Assembly: GCF_021190955.1 (NCBI RefSeq) | Contig: NZ_JAIOAO010000002.1 | Location: 620,001 to 684,000 of the forward strand | Length of the DNA: 64,000 nt | DNA from: Parachryseolinea silvisoli | GTDB lineage: Bacteria; Bacteroidota; Bacteroidia; Cytophagales; Cyclobacteriaceae | Direction: 5' to 3' | Part shown: positions 1 through 8,564 of the stretch, piece after piece | Numbering within the stretch: position 1 is the stretch's first letter | Layout: every line of letters starts with the position of its first letter | Translations under genes and position numbers: made by a program | The notes under the pieces: model-generated | What the model was told of the DNA's origin: nothing | The model's database searches: none | The model's input: only the letters and a program-made list of their open reading frames with translations

Positions 1-1186
1 GCGCATCGGCGGCCGCATCCATACGCTCCGCACCAACTTTACCGTGCCCGTAGCCGAGGGCGGCGCCGAATTTATGCACGGCAACTTACCGCTTACAACG
101 GCCCTCATGCAGGAAGCTAACATGCCCTTCTACGAAGGCGACGGCGCCACATGGAACGTACAACACCACCGGCTGCAAAAAGGAGACATCATGCCCGAAG
201 GGTGGGATGACGTTAACAACAAACTGCGAAGCCTGAAAGAAGACATCAGCATCGGCGCCTTCCTCCGTCAGTACTTTGGCGATGATGTCCATCGCGCACT
301 GCGCGAAAACATCACGCGCCTGGTCGAAGGCTACGATGCAGCCGACGTCGACAAAGCCAGTGCGTTTGCCCTACGCGAAGAATGGGCAGCCGAAGAAAAC
401 CTGACGGGCTACCGGCCCAAACAGGGATACGGACCGCTCATGGAATTCTTACAACATAAATGCGCCGCGCAAGGAGTCGTTTTTCATTTTAAAAACAACG
501 TAACGCACATACGCTACACGCCGGACTATGTGGAAGTTACCACCGCCGAAGGCGAACGATATATCGGCCGCCAGATCGTTATCACGGTACCGGTAGCCGT
601 ACTCAACGCCGGGGCCGTCGCCTTCTCGCCCGAGCCTGTCCAGCACCTGCAGGCATTGCGTCGCATCGAGACAGGAGGAGTGATCAAATTCCTCATCGAA
701 TTTACGGGTAAGTTTTGGGAACGGCCTCAGCCAGACGAAGGCTATGTCATGCCGGACCTGCACTTTCTGTTTTCCGACGCGTATGTTCCGACGTGGTGGA
801 CACAAAATCCTGCACAATCTACATTATTATCGGGGTGGCTATCCGGGCCCATCACCAAACACCTGCGCAAAGGTGACCATGAGCTATTACAAGAGGCATT
901 TCTTTCGCTGGCCTATATTTTTAATTGTACCGAGGTATACTTACGGCAACATATTCGCAATGCCAGGGTCTTTAACTGGGTCACCGATCCGTTTGCCCGC
1001 GGCGCCTATGCTTATAAAAGCGTCGGCAACGACGAAGCACTCAAAATACTCGCCGTGCCCGTAGACGACAAACTTTATTTTGCCGGCGAAGCATACTATA
1101 ATGGCCCGGAAATGGGCACTGTCGAGGCCGCCCTGGCCAGCGGTACCACAATCGCTGAAAAAATCCTCGCAGAAAAACACCTGTAA
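1..1186 (+). CDS. Flavin monoamine oxidase family protein (5' end outside window)
   Basis: The frame is open from the first bases of the window, and the residues before the first possible start read RIGGRIHTL, a signature of the FAD-binding half of amine oxidases, so the gene starts upstream. EGGAEFMHG follows. The C-terminus has LYFAGEAYYNGPEMGTVEAA, the closing FAD-binding motif of the family. About 395 residues are visible; the missing part should carry the GxGxxG dinucleotide fold. The enzyme presumably oxidises an amine with FAD, releasing an aldehyde or imine and peroxide. The substrate cannot be inferred. It ends 70 bp before an ECF sigma gene on the same strand. Confidence 0.85.
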   Translation, partial: RIGGRIHTLRTNFTVPVAEGGAEFMHGNLPLTTALMQEANMPFYEGDGATWNVQHHRLQKGDIMPEGWDDVNNKLRSLKEDISIGAFLRQYFGDDVHRALRENITRLVEGYDAADVDKASAFALREEWAAEENLTGYRPKQGYGPLMEFLQHKCAAQGVVFHFKNNVTHIRYTPDYVEVTTAEGERYIGRQIVITVPVAVLNAGAVAFSPEPVQHLQALRRIETGGVIKFLIEFTGKFWERPQPDEGYVMPDLHFLFSDAYVPTWWTQNPAQSTLLSGWLSGPITKHLRKGDHELLQEAFLSLAYIFNCTEVYLRQHIRNARVFNWVTDPFARGAYAYKSVGNDEALKILAVPVDDKLYFAGEAYYNGPEMGTVEAALASGTTIAEKILAEKHL

Positions 1187-1256
1187 GATTAAAGTTTACA
1201 TCGTCTATATTTCGAGTATATAACCTGCGGAAAAACCCTGATCTTCGGGTCCGACG

Positions 1257-1832
1257 ATGGAAAGCGCTTTGCCAGCCGATTTTGCGAGCCTCTTCAGGCA
1301 ACATCATAAAGGTCTATGCGACCTTGCCTATAATATTGTGTGCGATCGTGATGCCGCAAAGGACATTGTGCAAGAAGTTTTTGTTAAGCTTTGGAACAAC
1401 CGGTCGCACGTCATCTTCGGCGACCAGATCAAACATTATCTTTATAAGGCCACCGTGCACACGGCCTATAATTATGTGCGTTCGCACAAACGTCTTTTTT
1501 CGTTAGACGATTACAAAGGTCTGGACATGCTGCGCGCCTTTCCGGAAACGGAATCCATTGAAATTCGTGAGCTGGAGCTCCGCACCCGGCAGGCGATCGA
1601 CCGGCTGCCGGCCAAATGCAAAAGCATTTACCTCCTCAGCCGCCAGGAGGGCCTGAAATACCAGGAAATAGCGGATACCCTGGGCATATCGCTCAAAACC
1701 GTTGAAAATCAGATGGGTATTGCCCTCGAAAAGCTTCGCCAGGAGCTAAAACCCTTCCTTTCGCTCGAAATGGTCACATGGCTGGCCGCTGCCGGCCTGG
1801 CACTCTATCGGCTTATCTTTATAGAAGCGTAA
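1257..1832 (+). CDS. RNA polymerase ECF sigma-70 factor (FecI-like, Bacteroidetes type)
   Basis: 191 residues with region 2 (FRQHHKGLCDLAYNIVCDRDAAKDIVQEVFVKLW) split here as FRQHHKGLCDLAYNI and DAAKDIVQEVFVKLW, and region 4 (IADTLGISLKTVENQMGIA) as the C-terminal helix-turn-helix. It should direct RNA polymerase to a small regulon and be held inactive by the FecR-type anti-sigma factor encoded 230 bp downstream. The last 20 residues (from about MVTWLAAAGLALY) are hydrophobic, an extension seen in some Bacteroidetes sigma factors. No SusC/D pair follows, so the signal it senses is unclear. Confidence 0.92.
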   Translation: MESALPADFASLFRQHHKGLCDLAYNIVCDRDAAKDIVQEVFVKLWNNRSHVIFGDQIKHYLYKATVHTAYNYVRSHKRLFSLDDYKGLDMLRAFPETESIEIRELELRTRQAIDRLPAKCKSIYLLSRQEGLKYQEIADTLGISLKTVENQMGIALEKLRQELKPFLSLEMVTWLAAAGLALYRLIFIEA

Positions 1833-1863
1833 AATAATTAAGAAATTTTAGGGGGGCGTTTGG

Positions 1864-1877
1864 GGGTAAGGTTACCC
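1864..1877. promoter_or_regulatory. Palindrome GGGTAA-GG-TTACCC upstream of the lipoprotein/FecR genes
   Basis: A perfect 6-bp inverted repeat with a 2-base centre sits between the sigma gene stop and the small lipoprotein start, within a G-rich stretch. It could be part of the promoter used by the ECF sigma factor for autoregulation, or a short RNA hairpin. The position is seen; the role is inferred. Confidence 0.35.
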
Positions 1878-1919
1878 TTGCGTGCTATAAGCATACCTAA
1901 TCATTAAAACAATACGCTT

Positions 1920-2045
1920 ATGAAACGTCTGCTTGGCCTAATCTTAATCACCTCTGCCGTGCTGTTTTCAGCATGTTCGCAGTATACCTGTGCTACTTAC
2001 GTTAAGAATACTCCGCCGGTAACAAAAAAGACCCAGCGGGTATAA
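1920..2045 (+). CDS. Small lipoprotein between sigma and FecR genes (41 aa)
   Basis: ATG to TAA, 41 residues. The sequence has one basic N-region (MKR), a hydrophobic core (LLGLILITSAVLF) and a lipobox-like SAC, predicting lipidation at Cys19 and export to the envelope. The mature peptide has only 23 residues and contains CATYVKN. Small lipoproteins with a Cys-x-TY-x-K-N pattern are, as I recall, common in Cytophagales, but I know no function. It lies between the sigma gene and the anti-sigma gene, 20 bp before the latter, so it is probably co-transcribed and may belong to the same signalling unit. Confidence 0.65.
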   Translation: MKRLLGLILITSAVLFSACSQYTCATYVKNTPPVTKKTQRV

Positions 2046-2065
2046 TTCCAGTATAAACTCACCCG

Positions 2066-3163
2066 ATGAACGCAGATACACCAACCCCACGATGGAATAA
2101 AATATCCGCATACCTGTCGGGTGAGCTGGAATCTTCCGAGCGACTGGCTTTTGAGTCCTGGCTACAGGATTCGAAAGACAACCAGCGAGTCTTTGAAGAA
2201 GCCAAAAAGATCTGGGCGAGCAGCCGCCTCAAACTGACATCGGCCGACTATGGCACCGACGAAGAATTAAGCCGGCTCATGGCGCGTCTGCAGCGTGATG
2301 AGCGCAGCGAAAATGTACGCATACTTCGCAGCCCATGGTTGCGCGTCGCGGCCGCCGTTATATTCGTGGTCGTGGGGGCGTGGTTTTATACCCAGTTCCA
2401 GGGTTCGTCAACCTACCTACCCGGCTTTACACATGCCGCCGGCGATCACGTAGCGACTTTATACCTGCCCGACAGTAGCCGTGTGTGGCTCAACACCGGC
2501 AGTCGCATCAGCTACGACAAAAACTTCAACATAACCGAACGGCGGATCTACCTCGAAGGCGAAGGATATTTTGAAGTACGATCCGACTCGACACGGCCCT
2601 TCCGTGTATTGACGAAGACGACCATCACCCGTGTGGTCGGCACCGCCTTTAACGTAAAGGAGACCGATACGCTTACAACCTTAACGGTGAAGGAGGGAAA
2701 GGTTAACTTTTCGCGCATGGACAATACCCGCGGTGAGGTTCTACGGGTCGTGCATGGCGAGCAGGCAACCTTTCACCACCCCCACCAAATCTTCAAAAAA
2801 TCTGCAATCATCAACAACGCGTATGCAGGATGGCGCCGGGCAAACAACCCAGCCTTTCAAAAGGAAAAAGAAAATCCGGTCGCTTTCCTGACTACGCGCT
2901 ACGCCTGGCGAAAAGACCGCGCACATCAATCGGAAGTATACGGGCAGGTATGGAACCATGCCGAGCTGGCGACCTATAAAAATGTAATTCTCAAGGTCAC
3001 CTACGCCACCCCCGGCGGCAAACCTAAGACCATGCGCATTAAAACGGAGCAGGTCATTTACCCGGGACAGCCCATCGACTTCCGCAAAAAACTGCGCGAC
3101 CTTTCCTCCTCGACAAGTTATCTCAAGGTCGAAGTAGAATCGGCCGAACTTATTTCAGGATAG
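2066..3163 (+). CDS. FecR family anti-sigma factor with unusual C-terminal domain
   Basis: 365 residues. Residues 1-85 form the cytoplasmic sigma-binding part; one membrane helix lies at about 91-109 (WLRVAAAVIFVVVGAWFYT). A FecR beta domain follows at about 115-235 (YLPDSSRVWLNTGS, EGEGYFEV, VVGTAFNVKE). The usual C-terminal DUF4974 region of Bacteroidetes FecR proteins is not recognisable. Instead residues 265-365 read like a small beta-sandwich (EVYGQVWNHAELATYKNVIL, then VIYPGQPIDF), resembling FxLYD-type domains. It should sit in the inner membrane and release the ECF sigma encoded upstream on an external cue. The FecR call is secure; the C-terminal reading is inference. Confidence 0.88.
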   Translation: MNADTPTPRWNKISAYLSGELESSERLAFESWLQDSKDNQRVFEEAKKIWASSRLKLTSADYGTDEELSRLMARLQRDERSENVRILRSPWLRVAAAVIFVVVGAWFYTQFQGSSTYLPGFTHAAGDHVATLYLPDSSRVWLNTGSRISYDKNFNITERRIYLEGEGYFEVRSDSTRPFRVLTKTTITRVVGTAFNVKETDTLTTLTVKEGKVNFSRMDNTRGEVLRVVHGEQATFHHPHQIFKKSAIINNAYAGWRRANNPAFQKEKENPVAFLTTRYAWRKDRAHQSEVYGQVWNHAELATYKNVILKVTYATPGGKPKTMRIKTEQVIYPGQPIDFRKKLRDLSSSTSYLKVEVESAELISG

Positions 3164-3164
3164 T

Positions 3165-3530
3165 ATGGTAACCATGAACGACAACACTACCAACGCAGCC
3201 ACAACGTACACGCTGCCGCAACAAGCCGAGGCCTTAATAAAGTTGGCCGAAAAAATCATCGAGCAACACGGCAACTCCGGCCCGCAAAGCCCCGTGAAGC
3301 CACACCTGATTGCCGACCTCAACTCGCGCGTCAGTCCCGCACGCGCCCGTCACGAGCAAGGCTTGCGCTACGCCCGCATGGCACAAGACGCGTTCGCCGA
3401 ACGCGACGAATTACTAGGCAAAATTCCCGGCCGCAAAAGCGAGCTCGACGTGCGCAACCTGGTAGAGATGGTCGTGGAGCTGGTAAAAGAACACTACCCT
3501 GAGTCCGTGCACAAATGGGGTTTTGAATAA
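3165..3530 (+). CDS. Hypothetical protein, 121 aa, last gene of the sigma/FecR unit
   Basis: It starts one base after the FecR stop (an alternative ATG lies 9 bp further in), so it is translationally linked to the anti-sigma gene. No signal peptide or membrane helix is visible. The sequence is helical and charged (LPQQAEALIKLAEKIIEQHG, then SRVSPARARHEQGLRYARMA) and ends in a conserved-looking LVEMVVELVKEHYPESVHKW segment, written here in parts. I do not recognise the family. Its place suggests a cytoplasmic accessory protein or regulon member of the ECF system. Confidence 0.65.
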   Translation: MVTMNDNTTNAATTYTLPQQAEALIKLAEKIIEQHGNSGPQSPVKPHLIADLNSRVSPARARHEQGLRYARMAQDAFAERDELLGKIPGRKSELDVRNLVEMVVELVKEHYPESVHKWGFE

Positions 3531-3623
3531 ACGTTTGCTGAGCATACCGGGATGACACGGGATTTTTTGTTGACATCCCTGTTCTGACGATGCGAAGTTT
3601 TTGAATAAAGTAAGAGACTTGAT

Positions 3624-4106
3624 TCATGGCCGATCCCTACCCATGAACCGTTCCCGACCATGCAGGAAATTAATAGCCCGCAGAATATTCCTATCCAAAC
3701 TTTCCTTTGTCTTTAACAAAGCCAAATAGCGCACAATCTCATTTCTCCTGGAAGGACTCAACCCTTCGAATACCTGCATAGCAGCTTTATCCTTTCGCAG
3801 GGCTTTCAGAAATTCCGGCGAGTCAAATACCTCTTTTTCCGCGCCATCAAACTCAACCGTGAGCGCTATCTTTTCACCAATTCGCTTGGGTGAATCTTTC
3901 AACATCGTGGTATTAATATACAGCCGCCACTCACCGCTATATTTCACCAATGTCTGTTGGTAGGGGTCTCCGTTCACAGTCCCCTTGATGCGAATGTGAC
4001 CTTTGTCCTTGCCCGCCTGGTCGAATATCTTTTTCAGAATTCGATCGGGCACTGATACATAGGGATTGATGCCGATGATTTTGATATGATCTTTAAACTT
4101 AAACAT
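3624..4106 (-). CDS. YdeI/OmpD-associated family protein (DUF1905 plus YdeI domain)
   Basis: 160 residues from the ATG at 4106 (MFKFKDHIKIIGINPYVSVP), which has GGTGG just upstream and leaves a 10-bp gap to the oxidoreductase gene; the longer start at 4127 would overlap it. The N-terminal half is a DUF1905-like beta barrel (GHIRIKGTVNG, WRLYINTTML). The C-terminal half (SPSRRNEIVRYLALLKTKES) matches the bacteriocin-protection YdeI region. The biochemical role of this family is not known. It shares strand and spacing with the quinone oxidoreductase gene and is probably co-transcribed with it. Confidence 0.78.
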   Translation of the reverse strand: MFKFKDHIKIIGINPYVSVPDRILKKIFDQAGKDKGHIRIKGTVNGDPYQQTLVKYSGEWRLYINTTMLKDSPKRIGEKIALTVEFDGAEKEVFDSPEFLKALRKDKAAMQVFEGLSPSRRNEIVRYLALLKTKESLDRNILRAINFLHGRERFMGRDRP

Positions 4107-4116
4107 CCACCACAAG

Positions 4117-5097
4117 TTAAATATCAATCACCACTTTACCACACGTCGTACGATTTTGTATCGCCAGGTAAGCCTCTTCAACTGTATCAAACGTATAGCG
4201 CTTTCGGTCCATCAGCGGTCTCAGTTTCCCAACCTCGGCAATGTGTGTTGCTGCCGTGAGGATCGCGCCATGCGCGGCATGATGTTGACCCGAAATGAGC
4301 GGATACAACGTAAACACGCCCGAATAGGTCGCCCCGCGAAACGACAGCGGCGCCAGGCTATGGGTACCCCAACCCAGTGTACTTACTACATGACCCGTGT
4401 AATGCTTTACCGCTTTGAACGAGTGGTCCAATCCCGCGCCACCCAGCGTGTCGAGTACGATATCGAAACCCTCGCCGTTAGTATATTCCTGCACGTATTC
4501 CTCCAGGCCGGTGGTTGTATAATCGATCGGCGTAGCACCATAGCTTTTTACCAATTCGTTTTTGTCGGGCCGCACCGTGGTAAAAACCCGGGCACCTTTA
4601 TAACGGGCCAGCTGAATCGCCACATGTCCCACACCTCCGGCGCCACCATGTACTAAAACCGTCCTGCCTTTTGATACATTCGCGCGGTCCACTAATCCTT
4701 CCCAGGCGGTGATCGTAATCAACGGCAGCGCAGCCGCCTCGCGGAAAGAGAGATTGCGGGGCTTGCGGGCCAGCAAGTTTGCATCGACTGAAATATAGTC
4801 GGCCAGGGTGCCGGGCAAACCCGCCACGCCACCAACCATGCCGTACACTTCATCGCCTGCGTTGAAAGACGTTACTCCTTTTCCCACAGCCTCCACTAAA
4901 CCCGCCATGTCTATTCCAAGAATTGCCGGCGGTGTTACCTGTGCGTGAACCGCTGCACCGGACTTGATTTTCAGATCCAGCGGGTTAACGCCGCTGGCCA
5001 CGATCTTCACTAATACCTGTCCGGCAGCTGGCTCCGGTGTTTCGATTTCCTCCAATACAAACGGTGTATTGTAGCTTTTTAGAACTAATGCCTTCAT
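4117..5097 (-). CDS. Zinc-independent MDR-family NADPH:quinone oxidoreductase
   Basis: 326 residues, normal for quinone-oxidoreductase-like medium-chain dehydrogenases. The N-terminal GroES-like domain has GVNPLDLKIKSGAAVH; the Rossmann half has VLVHGGAGGVGHVAIQLA, the AxxGxxG NADP-binding motif. Cysteine and histidine ligands for structural and catalytic zinc are absent, as expected for the zinc-less branch. It should reduce quinones or alpha,beta-unsaturated carbonyls in the cytoplasm. The gene diverges from an AraC-type regulator whose start lies about 110 bp away, so that regulator may control it. Confidence 0.88.
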   Translation of the reverse strand: MKALVLKSYNTPFVLEEIETPEPAAGQVLVKIVASGVNPLDLKIKSGAAVHAQVTPPAILGIDMAGLVEAVGKGVTSFNAGDEVYGMVGGVAGLPGTLADYISVDANLLARKPRNLSFREAAALPLITITAWEGLVDRANVSKGRTVLVHGGAGGVGHVAIQLARYKGARVFTTVRPDKNELVKSYGATPIDYTTTGLEEYVQEYTNGEGFDIVLDTLGGAGLDHSFKAVKHYTGHVVSTLGWGTHSLAPLSFRGATYSGVFTLYPLISGQHHAAHGAILTAATHIAEVGKLRPLMDRKRYTFDTVEEAYLAIQNRTTCGKVVIDI

Positions 5098-5204
5098 ATA
5101 CGTTTACATACGCCAGGCTTCCGTCGGCTTGGCGCACCAAAATTCCACAATATAGCCCCGAACTTTGGTGTATTCTTACATGTTTCCAGGGTACAAGTTT
5201 TCGT

Positions 5205-6050
5205 ATGAAAAAAGACCACCTGCTCCAGCCGTTTGAGCTGGTATTGCGCGGACCCATGGATTCCTGTCCGCGTGGCGAACATGCGCATAGCTTCTTTGAA
5301 ATGATATACGTGGTGGCCGGCACCGGCCGGCAACATGTCAACGAAGTAAGCCTACCTTACCACCCAGGCAGTCTGTTCCTGGTGGCACCGGGCGACGTTC
5401 ACCTGTTGGAAGTCGAGACGATGTCGCGCATTTTATTCATCCGGTTCAACCCATTGTTTATACAGTCGTCCGGCGGAGGACAGGTGCTTCGGGCACAGCT
5501 GGAGATGATTCTGAATAACTCCCGCCACGAACCCGGCTGCCTCCTCAAGACCGATTCCGATAAAAAGTATGTGCCCCACCTGATGAACATGCTCATGGAT
5601 GAGCACCAAAAGGGGCACCTATACCACCGCGAACTGATCAACCAGCTCGTCAATACTTTGCTGCTTGTAGTCGCACGAAACATCTCCCAACCCTTGCCCA
5701 CAGCGATGGTCGAAACAAGCGAGCTGCGCATCCACGACATTCTACGCTATATACAAACCAACATTCACACCCCGCACCAGTTACGGGCGGAGGTCATCAG
5801 CGAACACTTTCAGATCTCTGAAACATACCTCGGCCGGTATTTTAAGAAACATGCCGGCGAGACGCTGCAGCAATACATTACCAACTATAGACTACAACTG
5901 GTAGAGAACCGGCTATTGCATAGTAGCATGCGCATTGGCGAAATAGCCGATGAGTTTGGCTTCACCGATAAAAGTCATCTGAACAGAATCTTTAAAAAAT
6001 ACCGGGGCACCAATCCATCGGACTTCAAACAACGGTGTGCACTGCGTTAA
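5205..6050 (+). CDS. AraC family transcriptional regulator
   Basis: 281 residues from the ATG at 5205. The open frame extends to 5037 but would then overlap the divergent oxidoreductase gene, and those residues look non-coding. The N-terminal half is a cupin sensor (HSFFEMIYVVAGTGRQHVN, LFLVAPGDVHLLE). The C-terminal 100 residues carry the double helix-turn-helix, with FQISETYLGRYFKKHAGE and the family signature IADEFGFTDKSHLNRIFKKY. Typical members bind a small ligand and activate the neighbouring catabolic gene; the divergent quinone oxidoreductase is the natural candidate target. Confidence 0.9.
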   Translation: MKKDHLLQPFELVLRGPMDSCPRGEHAHSFFEMIYVVAGTGRQHVNEVSLPYHPGSLFLVAPGDVHLLEVETMSRILFIRFNPLFIQSSGGGQVLRAQLEMILNNSRHEPGCLLKTDSDKKYVPHLMNMLMDEHQKGHLYHRELINQLVNTLLLVVARNISQPLPTAMVETSELRIHDILRYIQTNIHTPHQLRAEVISEHFQISETYLGRYFKKHAGETLQQYITNYRLQLVENRLLHSSMRIGEIADEFGFTDKSHLNRIFKKYRGTNPSDFKQRCALR

Positions 6051-6056
6051 GGCTAA

Positions 6057-6083
6057 AAGAGCGCAGGAATAACCTGCGCTCTT
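6057..6083. terminator. Bidirectional terminator between convergent genes
   Basis: An 11-bp perfect stem AAGAGCGCAGG/CCTGCGCTCTT with a 5-base loop lies between the AraC gene stop and the AAA/M41 gene stop. It has an A-rich left flank and a weak T-rich right flank, so it can serve both strands. Confidence 0.75.
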
Positions 6084-6089
6084 AAAATA

Positions 6090-8174
6090 TCATGCAGACA
6101 GAATTGCTTTGGCTTCCGAAACCAGACTGTCAATGTCGGCCTGTGTCTCTTCGGGCTCCAGGCTTTTGAGCTGTTTTTTGAGTGTCTCATGAAAACGGTA
6201 ATACTGATCACGTTTGATAAACCCATCGCGCGCAATCCACTCTTCCTTGCCATAACGGGCCACATACTCTTCAATCATCTCTTGCTCCATGCGGGAGTTC
6301 GTGGTCAGATATTCTGCCATCTTCAGCAGCAACAACTTGTTACGGTTCAGCAGTCGCCCGGCTTCCACCTCACACGCCTTGATGATCATGATCGATTCGC
6401 TGGCATATCGATCCGACAAGAAGAAAGCATCTTCGTTGCCGGACGTATCTACCGCCAGGTGAATCGGGTCCGTGCCCATGGCGTACTGGCGCACCGCCCG
6501 GTTCGCCAGGCGGGAAGCTTCCTCAATATCAATGCTTACCCCTGATGAAGTAAACTGCTCGCCAAACACCAGGCGCTCGGCCACATAACCACCCAATGTA
6601 ATTACGATATCCTTCTGCAGCGATTCGCGTGTCATGGGGCCTTCCGGAAAATCCACGAGGCAAAATCCCTCGGCATCTGACGCTGTCCGCGACACCACGA
6701 CCGTCGGGATGATGCGCAACGTAAGGGCCGCCAACACAGCATGACCCGCCTCGTGCACCGCTATGTGCGCCTGCAGCTCGGGATCTACACTTTTACGAAG
6801 ATTGTCGAGTTTCAACCTGGCCTTGTCCGAGATCGCCAACAGTATGGTACCGCCTGCATCCCGAAGGGTATAGACAAACGTCTCACCTTCAAACTTCCAG
6901 GCAATCGACGCGACAGGCAGTTGATACTCCAGCACCGAAACGGCCAGACTGCTGATACGCGACTCGATCAGGTTCCTGACCGTGGTGAATACCGGCCGGG
7001 TTCCTTGTGCCGGAAATACACCTTCCAAATATACCACGTCTACAATCGAATCATCAAACAGCGTCGTCCAGCCAAAACGCTCTTGTACGAAGGTGCCAAT
7101 GCGTTGCAGCTCCCGTTTAATCAGCTCGCGGAAATGCTCCGTGTTGAACGAGGTATAGATCACGTGGTTGTTCCCCAACCGGGCAATCTGCTCAGCACGA
7201 AACCGCTTGCGCAAAGCGCGTTTAATATCGGCGAGGTTGATCTTTGTCGTCTGCTCGTAGAAGTCGTCTGCACTAATATCCGGATTCAGGTTTCCACTCA
7301 TGGTGTATGCCTCGTCCAGGTTACCGAGTATAAAGATCAGCGCACCGGACAAGTCCAGCGTCTGCGTCAGGGGTTGTGAACGCTGAGCGTCATTTACCAA
7401 CTGCATCAACCCGCGCAGGTCCAGCGTCGCGATGCGTTGCTGCAAGACCTCGTGTGTGATCTCTTCGTCGCTAAACAAGCTTGTCAAACCACCGGTAAAA
7501 TCCCGGGAAAAGAAGTAGTCCGCCTCGGGATTCTTATTTCGATTTTCAAACTCAAAACAGAAGCCGTTGAAGACAGTCTTAAATTCTTCCAATCCGACGG
7601 CATCTACCCGACCCTGCGTAATTGTCACGCCGCGACGTGCTGCCTTCTCTAACTTGCTCAAGCATTTTTCAGCGCTAAAGATCGCGGAGGTATAGTGGCC
7701 GGGAACATAGTCGATCTTACCAGAGTCCAGCAAATCCCAAACCACGCGCAGCTTATCCTTACCCAGCTCGCGTCGCTCGCCATCGAGTGTACGCGCAAAC
7801 TGAAATTCATCCAGGCAAAAGATGGCCGGTTTGCCATCGAAGAACTTCAGGTCGTCGGTGAGCACATTCTTCATCCACGACGCCGAATCAGACTCGAACT
7901 CACCCATGTCCATGTGCGTATACAGCTTCTGATATTGTAAGTATTCCACGATGGCTCGTACCAACGCCGTTTTACCCGAGCCCGTTAGACCCCACAGGTT
8001 AATGATCATCGGCCGTTGTTGCGCTTCCGGAAAAAGATACCAGGGCATCATCAATGACGTGACCTCGTCGATCACGGCGTCCAACCCCAGGAATTTCTCT
8101 TTCAGAGATACCGCCATGGCCTGCAATTTTGCTCTGCGCTCAATTAATAACGCATGTATATTTTTTGTGTCCAT
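6090..8174 (-). CDS. Soluble AAA+ ATPase fused to M41 (FtsH-type) zinc peptidase
   Basis: 694 residues without a membrane helix. The AAA module is Clp/ClpX-like: Walker A GLTGSGKT at about 62-69 and Walker B FCLDEFQ at about 119-125. The C-terminal third is an M41 peptidase with the zinc site HEAGH at 474-478, followed by ITLGGYVAERLVFGE and a conserved Asp in SIDIEEASRLANRAV near residue 549, the expected third ligand. Classical FtsH has an N-terminal membrane anchor and a different AAA module, so this is a separate architecture. It is probably a cytoplasmic ATP-dependent protease; substrates are unknown. It starts at 8174 as a single-gene unit. Confidence 0.82.
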   Translation of the reverse strand: MDTKNIHALLIERRAKLQAMAVSLKEKFLGLDAVIDEVTSLMMPWYLFPEAQQRPMIINLWGLTGSGKTALVRAIVEYLQYQKLYTHMDMGEFESDSASWMKNVLTDDLKFFDGKPAIFCLDEFQFARTLDGERRELGKDKLRVVWDLLDSGKIDYVPGHYTSAIFSAEKCLSKLEKAARRGVTITQGRVDAVGLEEFKTVFNGFCFEFENRNKNPEADYFFSRDFTGGLTSLFSDEEITHEVLQQRIATLDLRGLMQLVNDAQRSQPLTQTLDLSGALIFILGNLDEAYTMSGNLNPDISADDFYEQTTKINLADIKRALRKRFRAEQIARLGNNHVIYTSFNTEHFRELIKRELQRIGTFVQERFGWTTLFDDSIVDVVYLEGVFPAQGTRPVFTTVRNLIESRISSLAVSVLEYQLPVASIAWKFEGETFVYTLRDAGGTILLAISDKARLKLDNLRKSVDPELQAHIAVHEAGHAVLAALTLRIIPTVVVSRTASDAEGFCLVDFPEGPMTRESLQKDIVITLGGYVAERLVFGEQFTSSGVSIDIEEASRLANRAVRQYAMGTDPIHLAVDTSGNEDAFFLSDRYASESIMIIKACEVEAGRLLNRNKLLLLKMAEYLTTNSRMEQEMIEEYVARYGKEEWIARDGFIKRDQYYRFHETLKKQLKSLEPEETQADIDSLVSEAKAILSA

Positions 8175-8252
8175 TCATTGTCTTTGTTTGCCCCACACCG
8201 GGGGACATGATCTTATAAATACATAGCTCCGCCGTCTTGCCATTCAAACACA

Positions 8253-8393
8253 ATGGCGAGAGAAAAGGAGAATAGATTTCAGCTGCGCTTAAAACCTAAG
8301 CACAAAGGCTTATCGACATCGTGGCACGATGCGACGACCTTGTTAACTTTTCAAAAACTGTCAGGATTAAAAACAGCCGAATCGTTCCGGTAA
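8253..8393 (+). CDS. Possible small protein, 46 aa
   Basis: This ATG-to-TAA frame in the 390-bp gap between the AAA/M41 gene and the exosortase operon encodes a basic peptide beginning MAREKENRFQLRLKPKHKG and ending GLKTAESFR. The N-terminus is strongly basic, with no signal peptide. The composition looks more protein-like than chance, but I know no homologue and see no clear ribosome-binding site. It is offered only as a candidate. The rest of the gap (8394-8564) shows nothing I can support. Confidence 0.25.
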   Translation: MAREKENRFQLRLKPKHKGLSTSWHDATTLLTFQKLSGLKTAESFR

Positions 8394-8564
8394 GAAATCT
8401 ACCGTGGCGGCTACTTGAAGATATGTAAACTCAAAACCAACATATTTTCCTCTATTTAAAAGTGAACAGTAGAGTGAAATGCTGATACAAGATACGGGAA
8501 AGCTTGCATACGGTTACATCTTGGGGCAAAATGCGAAAATTATTTTTGGATGGCTCAGCGTATA

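Noticed and set aside
5037-5204. Upstream extension of the AraC gene
   Set aside because: It would overlap the first codons of the divergent oxidoreductase, and its residues do not resemble an AraC N-terminus.
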